Shown piece after piece: positions 1 through 5,026 of a stretch of DNA of 5,026 bases (position 1 is the stretch's first letter; every line of letters begins with the position of its first letter). A program made the translations under genes and the position numbers. Origin of the DNA: Betaproteobacteria bacterium. Its GTDB lineage: Bacteria > Pseudomonadota > Gammaproteobacteria > Burkholderiales > SG8-41. The notes under the pieces were generated by a model. That model was not told the origin of the DNA. It searched no databases and worked only from the letters and a program-made list of their open reading frames with translations. Location of the stretch: contig JAHFRO010000182.1 in NCBI GenBank assembly GCA_023266245.1, positions 1 to 5,026 on the forward strand, in the 5' to 3' direction.

Positions 1-633
1 AATATAATCGAGAACCGCTTCGGGGAGCAAATAACGCGGGGTCTTGCCCGCGCGCAGCATGTCGCGGATCGCGGTCGCCGAGATGTCGAGCGCGGTGATC
101 GGGACCACGACGATGCCGCCGGCAGGCGAGAGATGAATGGAAAGCGGCTGTTGCATGAGACGCGCCGAGTACTCGCGCGCGAGCGGCTGCGGCATGCGCT
201 CGGCCCAGCGCTCGACCGGGAAGCCGGGGCGGTGGGCGACCACCACGTGCGCCAGACCGAACAGCTCGTGCCAGCGGTGCCAGGTCGCGAATTCGAGAAA
301 GGCGTCGGCGCCGAGAAGGAGAGCGAGCGGACGCGTCGCGCCGGCTTCCGCTCGCAGCCCGGTGAGCGTGTCGAACATGTAACCGGGACCGGCGCGGCGC
401 GCCTCGCGCTCGTCCACCTTGAGCCGCGCATTGCCCGCCGCCGCGAGCCGCGCCATCGCCAGGCGGTGTTCGGCGGAAACATCGGGCGCGCTGCGATGCG
501 GCGGCGTGCCGCTGGGAACCAGGCGCACTTCGTCGAGCCGGAGCGCCTCGCCCAGCTCCTCTGCCAGGCGCAGGTGCCCGTAATGGATCGGATCGAAGGT
601 GCCGCCGAGGACGCCGATAGGGGCGGTTGACAC
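1..633 (-). CDS. nadD: Nicotinate-nucleotide adenylyltransferase NadD (3' end cut by window edge)
   Basis: NadD transfers the AMP moiety of ATP to nicotinate mononucleotide, giving deamido-NAD+ in cytoplasmic NAD biosynthesis. I translated the minus strand by hand: 211 codons are open and no stop is reached. The N-terminal nucleotidyltransferase signature GGTFDPIHYGH is at residues 10-20, with the HxGH-type pair H17 and H20. LVPSGTPPHR follows at 38-47, LLLGADAF at 105-112, and the family's ISATAIR motif at 184-190. NadD proteins are usually about 210-220 residues, so only a few C-terminal residues should be missing. The start is GTG at 633: an in-frame TGA lies two codons upstream and no ATG precedes the first motif. 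GGGGCGG, 7 nt upstream, is only a poor ribosome-binding site. The gene follows aceF by 88 bp on the same strand, so read-through is possible. The start lies inside a strong inverted repeat (620-647). Family assignment is secure. Confidence 0.95.
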   Translation of the reverse strand, partial: MSTAPIGVLGGTFDPIHYGHLRLAEELGEALRLDEVRLVPSGTPPHRSAPDVSAEHRLAMARLAAAGNARLKVDEREARRAGPGYMFDTLTGLRAEAGATRPLALLLGADAFLEFATWHRWHELFGLAHVVVAHRPGFPVERWAERMPQPLAREYSARLMQQPLSIHLSPAGGIVVVPITALDISATAIRDMLRAGKTPRYLLPEAVLDYI

Positions 634-647
634 AGTTCAACCGCCCC
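620..647 (-). promoter_or_regulatory. Perfect 11-bp inverted repeat enclosing the nadD start codon
   Basis: On the mRNA strand the arms GGGGCGGTTGA and TCAACCGCCCC are exactly complementary and flank the 6-nt loop ACTGTG, whose last three bases are the nadD GTG start codon. The 5' arm contains the only Shine-Dalgarno-like purine run, and the 3' arm encodes nadD residues 2-5 plus the start of residue 6. The folded RNA would be GC-rich and stable. No U-tract follows the 3' arm (it continues UAUCGG), so a classical intrinsic terminator is unlikely. A translational control element, or an element limiting read-through from aceF, is an inference. The inverted repeat itself is seen directly. Confidence 0.6.
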
Positions 648-648
648 A

Positions 649-725
649 GTGATGAGTGATGAGTGATGAGTGATGAGTGAGCAGCACGACGCTTACCTGA
701 TACGTCTCACGCTTCACGGCTTCAC
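649..725. repeat. Two opposing arrays of GTGANNN heptads (aceF-nadD gap)
   Basis: Reading the plus strand from 649, GTGATGA occurs four times in perfect tandem (649-676), followed by GTGAGCA (677-683). Reading the minus strand from 725 toward the left, units start at 725 (GTGAAGC), 717 (GTGAAGC), 710 (GTGAGAC), 703 (GTATCAG) and 696 (GTAAGCG). The first step is 8 nt and the rest are 7. The two five-unit blocks face each other across about 6 nt (684-689). In the aceF-sense RNA this reads GUGA-type units and then UCAC-type units, so repeated 4-bp pairings are possible. The first minus-strand unit contains the aceF stop codon. Function unknown. Confidence 0.8.
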
Positions 726-2038
726 AGGACAAGTCGCCGGATGTCCGACAGCACGTTACTCAGGAGCGCGATGAAGCGCGCGCCCTGAGCGCCGTCAATC
801 ACGCGGTGATCATACGAGACCGACAGCGGCAGCATCAACCGCGGCGCGAACTCCCTGCCGTTCCACACCGGCCTTGTCACCGACTTGCCCACGCCGAGGA
901 TCGCCACTTCCGGCGCGTTGATGATGGGCGTGAAGTTTGTGCCGCCGATGCCGCCCAGGCTCGAGATCGAGAAGCATCCGCCCTGCAGGTCCGCGGGCGC
1001 GATCTTGCCGGCGCGCATGCGCGCGCTCACTTCGCCCAGTTCCCTGGCGAGCTCGAGCAGGCCCTTCTTGTCCACGTCGCGGAACACCGGTACCACCAGC
1101 CCGTTCGGCGTGTCCACCGCGACGCCAATATGGAAGTATTGCTTTAGGATCAGGTTCTCGCCGTCAGGCGAGAGCGAGGCGTTGAACTCGGGGTGCTGCT
1201 TGAGCGCCACCACCACGGCTTTCAACAGGAAGCACAAAATCGTGAAGCGTATCCCCTGCTTCTTCGCTTCCTCGGTCTGGATCTTGCGGAATTCCTCGAG
1301 CTCGGTGATGTCCGCTTCGTCGTGCTGGGTCACGTGCGGGATCGTGACCCAGTTGCGGTGCAGGTTCGCGCCCGAAAGCTTCTTGATGCGCGACAGCGGC
1401 TGTGACGTGACCGGCCCGAACCTGGCGAAGTCCACCTGCGGCAGCGGCGGCAGGCTGAAACCCAATCCGCCCTCGGCCGCGCGCGGGCGCGAGAGCCGCT
1501 CCTTGACGTAGTAGTGGATGTCTTCCTTGAGGACGCGCTCTTTCGGCCCGCTGCCCTTCACGCGCGCGAGGTCCACTCCCAGCTCGCGCGCGAAGCGCCG
1601 CACCGAGGGGCTGGCGTGCGCCGCGGAGAAACCCGCCTCATCCACCGGCGCGGCAGCAGGCGCTGCCGGGCGCGGAGCCGCAGGTTGCGGCGGCGGAGGC
1701 GCGGGGGCCGCCACCGGCTGTGATGCGGGAGCGGGTTTCGGAGCCTCCGAAGGCGCGGCGGATGGAGCCGCAGCGGTTTTCTTCGCCGGCGCGCCGTCGA
1801 CGGTCTCGAGCGTGAGCACCAGCGAGCCTTCGGAAACTTTGTCGCCGACCTTGACCTTGAGCTCCTTCACGACGCCGGCGGCGGGCGAAGGCACTTCCAT
1901 CGTCGCCTTGTCGGACTCGAGCGTGACCAGCGAATCCTCCACCTTCACCTTGTCGCCCGGCTTGACGAAGACCTCGATTACCGGCACGTCCTTGAAATCG
2001 CCGATGTCGGGGACTTTGACTTCGATAAGGTTGCTCAT
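722..2038 (-). CDS. aceF: Pyruvate dehydrogenase E2, dihydrolipoamide acetyltransferase
   Basis: This is the core E2 subunit of the cytoplasmic pyruvate dehydrogenase complex. It carries the acetyl group from E1 on a lipoyl-lysine and transfers it to CoA. Domains in order: one lipoyl domain (residues about 3-78) with the modification site in ESDKATME, lysine 44; a long Ala/Pro-rich flexible linker (about 81-135); a peripheral subunit-binding domain (about 141-174, SPSVRRFARELGVDLARVKGSG type); a second short linker; and the catalytic domain (about 208-438) with the active-site motif DHRVIDG at 410-416, giving H411 and D415. The total of 438 residues fits an E2 with one lipoyl domain; E. coli AceF has three. 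The ATG at 2038 begins the usual MSNLIEVKVPDIG start, so it is well placed even though no purine-rich ribosome-binding site precedes it. It lies 105 bp downstream of aceE on the same strand, and they are presumably co-transcribed. The binding domain implies a partner E3, but no E3 gene is adjacent. Confidence 0.97.
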   Translation of the reverse strand: MSNLIEVKVPDIGDFKDVPVIEVFVKPGDKVKVEDSLVTLESDKATMEVPSPAAGVVKELKVKVGDKVSEGSLVLTLETVDGAPAKKTAAAPSAAPSEAPKPAPASQPVAAPAPPPPQPAAPRPAAPAAAPVDEAGFSAAHASPSVRRFARELGVDLARVKGSGPKERVLKEDIHYYVKERLSRPRAAEGGLGFSLPPLPQVDFARFGPVTSQPLSRIKKLSGANLHRNWVTIPHVTQHDEADITELEEFRKIQTEEAKKQGIRFTILCFLLKAVVVALKQHPEFNASLSPDGENLILKQYFHIGVAVDTPNGLVVPVFRDVDKKGLLELARELGEVSARMRAGKIAPADLQGGCFSISSLGGIGGTNFTPIINAPEVAILGVGKSVTRPVWNGREFAPRLMLPLSVSYDHRVIDGAQGARFIALLSNVLSDIRRLVL

Positions 2039-2043
2039 GTCGA

Positions 2044-2138
2044 GTGAATCGTGAACGGTGAATGGTGAACGGTGAACGGCGACTGCGGGCTGTTACGCGT
2101 TACGAGTCCCCAGTCACCAGTCACGAGTCACGAGTCAC
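2044..2138. repeat. Two opposing arrays of GTGANNN heptads filling the aceE-aceF gap
   Basis: On the plus strand, units start every 7 nt at 2044 (GTGAATC), 2051 (GTGAACG), 2058 (GTGAATG), 2065 (GTGAACG) and 2072 (GTGAACG), then a decayed GCGACTG at 2079. On the minus strand, units start every 7 nt at 2138 and 2131 (GTGACTC), 2124 and 2117 (GTGACTG), 2110 (GGGACTC), 2103 (GTAACGC) and 2096 (GTAACAG). Only 4 nt (2086-2089) separate the blocks, so 95 of the 105 intergenic bases belong to the structure. The blocks are an imperfect inverted repeat: plus-strand 2050-2069 matches minus-strand 2125-2106 at 15 of 20 positions. The mRNA could therefore fold between the two cistrons. Function unknown. 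Confidence 0.85.
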
Positions 2139-2143
2139 GCTCT

Positions 2144-4819
2144 TCAGACCCGGGCCGGATTCGGCTTCTCCGGATCGACGCCGTACTTCTTGATCGCTTC
2201 CGCGACCTTCTTGCGCGGCAGCGCCTCCTGGTCGGCGAGCGCTTTCAACGCCGCCACCGCCACGTGGTGACGGTCCACCTCGAAGAAGCGGCGCAGCGCC
2301 TTCCGCGTGTCCGAGCGGCCGAAGCCGTCGGTGCCGAGCACGCTGTAGTGCGCCGGCTGCGGCAGGAACGCGCGGATCTGGTCGGCGAACACCTTCATGT
2401 AATCGCTCGCCGCGATCACCGGACCGGAGCGGTCCTTCAGGCACTGCTGCACATACGGCATCCGCGGCTCGACCTCGGGATGCAGCATGCTCCAGCGGTT
2501 CGCCTCGACGCCGTCGCGCCGCAGCTCGTTGAAGCTGGTGACGCTCCAGATGTCGGCGGAGATGCCGAAGTCCTTCTCGAGCAGCTCGGCGCCGGCGATC
2601 ACCTCGCGCAGGATGGTGCCGCTGCCCAGCAGCTGCACCTTCAGCTGGTTCTTTTTGGTCTTGCCCTCCGACAGCAGATACATGCCGCGCAGTACCCCTT
2701 TCTCGACGCCCTCCGGCATCGCGGGGTGCGCGTAGTTCTCGTTCATCACCGTGATGTAATAGAAGACGTCCTCCTGCTCCTGGTACATGCGGCGCAGCCC
2801 GTCCTGGAGGATGACCGCCAGTTCGTAGGCGAAGGTCGGGTCGTACGACACGCAGTTCGGGATGGTGGAAGCGAGCAGGTGGCTGTGGCCGTCCTCGTGC
2901 TGCAGCCCTTCGCCGTTCAGCGTGGTGCGTCCGGCGGTGCCGCCCAGCAGGAAGCCGCGCGCGCGCATGTCGCCGGAGGCCCACGCGAGGTCGCCCACGC
3001 GCTGGAAGCCGAACATGGAGTAGAAAATGTAGAACGGGATCATAGGCCGGTGGTGCGTGCTGTAGGAGGTCGCCGCCGCGATCCACGAGCACATCGCGCC
3101 CGCCTCGCAGATGCCTTCCTGCAGGATCTGGCCGTTCTTGTCTTCCTTGTAGTACATCAGCTGGTCGGCGTCCTGCGGCGTGTAGAGCTGGCCGACGTGG
3201 GAGTAGATACCGAGCTGGCGGAACATGCCTTCCATGCCGAAGGTGCGCGACTCATCCGGCACGATCGGAACCACGAGCTTGCCGATGTTCTTGTCGCGGA
3301 TGATGGTGGTGAGGATGCGCACGAACGCCATGGTAGTGGAGATTTCGCGGCCCTCCGTGCCCTTCAGCTGCTGCTCGAAGGTGGAGAGCGGTGGCACTTC
3401 CAGCGACTGTGCTTTTCTGCGCCGCGCCGGCAGGTGTCCACCCATCGCCTTCACCCGCTCCTTGAGGTACTTCATCTCGGGGCTGTCCTCGGGCGGCCGG
3501 TAGAACGGCACTTTCTCGAGCTGGTCGTCGGGGATCGGGATGTTGAAGCGATCGCGGAATGCCTTGATCGAGGCCGTGCCCATCTTCTTCTGCTGGTGGG
3601 TGATGTTCTGGCCCTCGCCCGCTTCGCCCATGCCGTAGCCCTTGATGGTCTTGGCCAGTATCACGGTCGGCTCGCCCTTGTGCTTCATCGCCGCGGCATA
3701 CGCGGCGTAAGTCTTGTGCGGGTCGTGGCCGCCGCGATTGAGCCGCCAGATGTCGTCGTCCGACATGTTGGCGACCATCTCGAGCAGTTCCGGGTACCTG
3801 CCGAAGAAATGCTTGCGCACGTAGGCGCCGTCGTTCGCCTTGAATCTCTGGTACTCGCCGTCCACGCACTCTTCCATGCGCTTGAGCAGTATCCCCCTGG
3901 TGTCGCGCAGGAACAGCGGATCCCAGTACGAGCCCCACACCACCTTGATCACGTTCCAGCCCGCGCCGCGGAAGGCGGACTCCAGTTCCTGGATGATCTT
4001 GCCGTTGCCGCGCACGGGGCCGTCAAGCCGCTGCAGGTTGCAGTTCACCACGAAGATCAGGTTGTCGAGCCGCTCACGCCCGGCGAGCGAGATCGCGCCC
4101 AGCGATTCGGGCTCGTCCATCTCGCCGTCGCCCATGAAGGCCCACACCTTGCGGCCCTCCGTGTTGACGATGCCGCGATCCAGCAGATAACGCACGAAGC
4201 GCGCCTGGTAGATCGCCATGATGGGAGCGAGCCCCATGGATACCGTCGGGAACTGCCAGAAGTCGGGCATCAGCCAGGGGTGGGGGTACGAGGACAGCCC
4301 CTTGCCGCCGACTTCCTGGCGGAAGTTCTTCATCTGCTCCTCGGTGATGCGGCCTTCGAGGTAGGCGCGCGCGTAAATGCCGGGGGCGGAGTGCCCCTGG
4401 ACATAGACTAGATCCCCGCCGAAGTTTTCGTTATCGGCGCGGAAGAAATGGTTGAAGCCCACGTCGTAGAGGGTGGCGGCGGATGCGAAGCTCGCAATAT
4501 GACCGCCGAGCTCTGAGGATTCCTTGTTGGCGCGCACCACCATCGCCATCGCGTTCCAGCGTACCAGCGAGCGGATCTTGTGCTCGAGCTCCGCGTCCCC
4601 CGGCGAGCGCTCCTCCTGCGACAACGGGATGGTGTTCATGTACGCCGTGTTGGCGTTGTACGGGATGTAGGCGCCGTTGCGGCGCGCCTTCTCGACCAGC
4701 TGTTCCAGCAGGAAGTTGGCGCGCGCGGGGCCTTCGCGCTCCAGAACCGAATCGAGCGCTTCCAGCCATTCGCGCGTCTCTTGCGGATCGACGTCGGGAT
4801 GGATGTCTCTCATGTCCAT
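2144..4819 (-). CDS. aceE: Pyruvate dehydrogenase E1 component, homodimeric type
   Basis: AceE is the thiamine-diphosphate-dependent E1 subunit. It decarboxylates pyruvate and acetylates the lipoyl group of AceF in the cytoplasm. From the ATG at 4819 it has 891 residues, against 887 in E. coli, and it aligns with that protein from DVDPQETREWL near the N-terminus to the end. The ThDP/Mg motif GDGEMDEPES begins at residue 230 and its asparagine partner segment NCNLQ is at 259-263. Histidines matching the E. coli active-site set are present: H107 (GGH), H143 (QGH), H408 (NITHQ) and H641 (LQHEDGHSH). The conserved glutamate is at 572. No key residue is missing and no frameshift is seen. The start at 4819 is preceded by GGTGG with 5 nt spacing. 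ATG at 4813 and GTG at 4828 are in-frame alternatives. A longer reading from 4897 would begin inside the -10 box and adds non-homologous sequence, so I rejected it. First gene of the presumed aceE-aceF unit. Confidence 0.97.
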   Translation of the reverse strand: MDMRDIHPDVDPQETREWLEALDSVLEREGPARANFLLEQLVEKARRNGAYIPYNANTAYMNTIPLSQEERSPGDAELEHKIRSLVRWNAMAMVVRANKESSELGGHIASFASAATLYDVGFNHFFRADNENFGGDLVYVQGHSAPGIYARAYLEGRITEEQMKNFRQEVGGKGLSSYPHPWLMPDFWQFPTVSMGLAPIMAIYQARFVRYLLDRGIVNTEGRKVWAFMGDGEMDEPESLGAISLAGRERLDNLIFVVNCNLQRLDGPVRGNGKIIQELESAFRGAGWNVIKVVWGSYWDPLFLRDTRGILLKRMEECVDGEYQRFKANDGAYVRKHFFGRYPELLEMVANMSDDDIWRLNRGGHDPHKTYAAYAAAMKHKGEPTVILAKTIKGYGMGEAGEGQNITHQQKKMGTASIKAFRDRFNIPIPDDQLEKVPFYRPPEDSPEMKYLKERVKAMGGHLPARRRKAQSLEVPPLSTFEQQLKGTEGREISTTMAFVRILTTIIRDKNIGKLVVPIVPDESRTFGMEGMFRQLGIYSHVGQLYTPQDADQLMYYKEDKNGQILQEGICEAGAMCSWIAAATSYSTHHRPMIPFYIFYSMFGFQRVGDLAWASGDMRARGFLLGGTAGRTTLNGEGLQHEDGHSHLLASTIPNCVSYDPTFAYELAVILQDGLRRMYQEQEDVFYYITVMNENYAHPAMPEGVEKGVLRGMYLLSEGKTKKNQLKVQLLGSGTILREVIAGAELLEKDFGISADIWSVTSFNELRRDGVEANRWSMLHPEVEPRMPYVQQCLKDRSGPVIAASDYMKVFADQIRAFLPQPAHYSVLGTDGFGRSDTRKALRRFFEVDRHHVAVAALKALADQEALPRKKVAEAIKKYGVDPEKPNPARV

Positions 4820-4824
4820 AGCGT

Positions 4825-4829
4825 CCACC
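4825..4829 (-). promoter_or_regulatory. Ribosome-binding site of aceE (GGTGG)
   Basis: GGTGG lies 5 nt upstream of the ATG at 4819 and is the only Shine-Dalgarno-like purine run in the leader close to a start codon. It supports 4819 over the GTG at 4828, which has only AAAAC before it. It does not strictly exclude the ATG at 4813, which would have an 11-nt spacing. Confidence 0.5.
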
Positions 4830-4870
4830 GTTTTGGAGTATGGTTTTCTGTGAGGGGCGACGCGGCGCTC

Positions 4871-4884
4871 GTGGCGCCTGCCAC
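4871..4884 (-). promoter_or_regulatory. Small hairpin near the predicted 5' end of the aceE mRNA
   Basis: The RNA strand reads GUGGC-AGGC-GCCAC: a 5-bp GC-rich stem with a 4-nt loop. It starts about 5 nt downstream of the transcription start predicted from the -10 box. Such structures can stabilise mRNA 5' ends, but at this GC content a 5-bp stem is easily a chance event. Confidence 0.25.
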
Positions 4885-4895
4885 CGGGGGAACCC

Positions 4896-4924
4896 ATTAT
4901 AGCCAGCGCTCGGCGATGCGGCCA
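4896..4924 (-). promoter_or_regulatory. Probable sigma-70-type promoter for aceE-aceF
   Basis: A perfect -10 hexamer, TATAAT, lies at 4896-4901 on the minus strand, upstream of aceE and in otherwise very GC-rich DNA. The matching -35 position with a 17-nt spacer (4919-4924) reads TGGCCG, only 3 of 6 matches to TTGACA, so the promoter may be weak or need an activator. The predicted start is near 4889, giving a leader of about 70 nt before the ATG at 4819. I see no sequence resembling the PdhR operator (ATTGGTATNACCAAT). Confidence 0.6.
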
Positions 4925-4967
4925 CCGGAACGGGCGTGCCCAACGCGTACAGGTATCTGAAAAGCGG

Positions 4968-5026
4968 CTATTTTCCGGTGAACCGCGCGGGACGCTTCGC
5001 GAGGAAGGCGCGCATGCCTTCCTTCT
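4968..5026 (-). CDS. C-terminal end of an enoyl-CoA hydratase/isomerase family protein (partial)
   Basis: The minus strand encodes KEGMRAFLAKRPARFTGK followed by TAG at 4968-4970. The pattern EGM-AFL-KR-P-F is the usual C-terminal tail of crotonase-fold enoyl-CoA hydratases, which hydrate or isomerise acyl-CoA esters in beta-oxidation and related pathways. Only 18 complete codons are visible, so the substrate, subfamily and start cannot be judged. The gene ends about 67 bp upstream of the aceE -10 box in the same orientation. I see no convincing terminator hairpin with a U-tract between them, so some read-through into aceE is possible. Confidence 0.7.
   Translation of the reverse strand, partial: KEGMRAFLAKRPARFTGK

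Noticed and set aside
133..630. Plus-strand open frames opposite nadD (133-630 and 137-382)
   Set aside because: They are fully antisense to the clearly recognisable nadD. Their translations are Arg/Ala-rich shadows with no family features.
620..647. Intrinsic terminator for the aceE-aceF transcript
   Set aside because: The stem is strong, but the 3' arm is followed by UAUCGG rather than a U-tract and lies inside the nadD coding sequence.
649..725. CRISPR-like array
   Set aside because: Units are 7 bp with no spacers of typical length, and the blocks change orientation. There are no cas genes in the window.
1518..2054. Plus-strand open frame of 178 codons opposite the aceF N-terminus
   Set aside because: Its Gly/Ala and Ser/Thr-rich composition is the complement of the Ala/Pro linker and lipoyl domain of AceF, not an independent protein.
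2121..3092. A second minus-strand frame of 323 codons within aceE
   Set aside because: It is an Arg/Ala-rich out-of-frame shadow of aceE. The aceE frame itself is intact and matches the family along its full length.
2072..4411. A 779-codon open frame on the plus strand opposite aceE
   Set aside because: It lies antisense to aceE in a frame kept open by high GC third positions. Its translation is a low-complexity run of His, Arg, Val, Leu and Ala with no recognisable domain.
4902..4967. Terminator after the enoyl-CoA hydratase-like gene
   Set aside because: Only a tiny GGGCACGCCC palindrome is present, with too small a loop and no U-tract.

Overview
The window is a compact, GC-rich stretch of housekeeping genes, all on the minus strand. 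It looks chromosomal and proteobacterial, most likely from a betaproteobacterium. That assignment is an inference from three things: the homodimeric-type pyruvate dehydrogenase E1 (AceE, close in length and motifs to the E. coli enzyme), an AceE-AceF pairing, and strong G/C bias at third codon positions. I see no mobile element, phage gene, CRISPR array, tRNA or rRNA.

Layout in transcription order, from right to left. At 4968-5026 is the last part of an upstream gene whose C-terminus fits the enoyl-CoA hydratase (crotonase) family. At about 4896-4924 is a probable promoter with a perfect -10 hexamer TATAAT and a weak -35. It is followed by a roughly 70-nt leader and then aceE (E1, 891 residues, starting at 4819). 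A 105-bp gap (2039-2143) separates aceE from aceF (dihydrolipoamide acetyltransferase E2, one lipoyl domain, 438 residues). An 88-bp gap (634-721) separates aceF from nadD (nicotinate-nucleotide adenylyltransferase), which starts with GTG at 633 and runs off the left edge with 211 codons visible. No stretch over 300 bases lacks a gene.

How the genes work together: AceE decarboxylates pyruvate and reductively acetylates the lipoyl group on AceF, and AceF passes the acetyl group to CoA. The third subunit, dihydrolipoamide dehydrogenase (E3), is not next to them. The gene that follows aceF makes an NAD precursor instead. PDH uses NAD+ as its final electron acceptor, so the pairing is metabolically sensible, but it may be chance.

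No undescribed enzyme system is visible. The most unusual signal is in the two intergenic gaps. Both are built almost entirely of 7-bp units with the core GTGANNN, arranged as two blocks facing opposite directions, with the innermost units decayed to GTAA/GTAT/GCGA. Next to the gap-1 array, a perfect 11-bp inverted repeat places the nadD GTG start codon in the loop of a hairpin.
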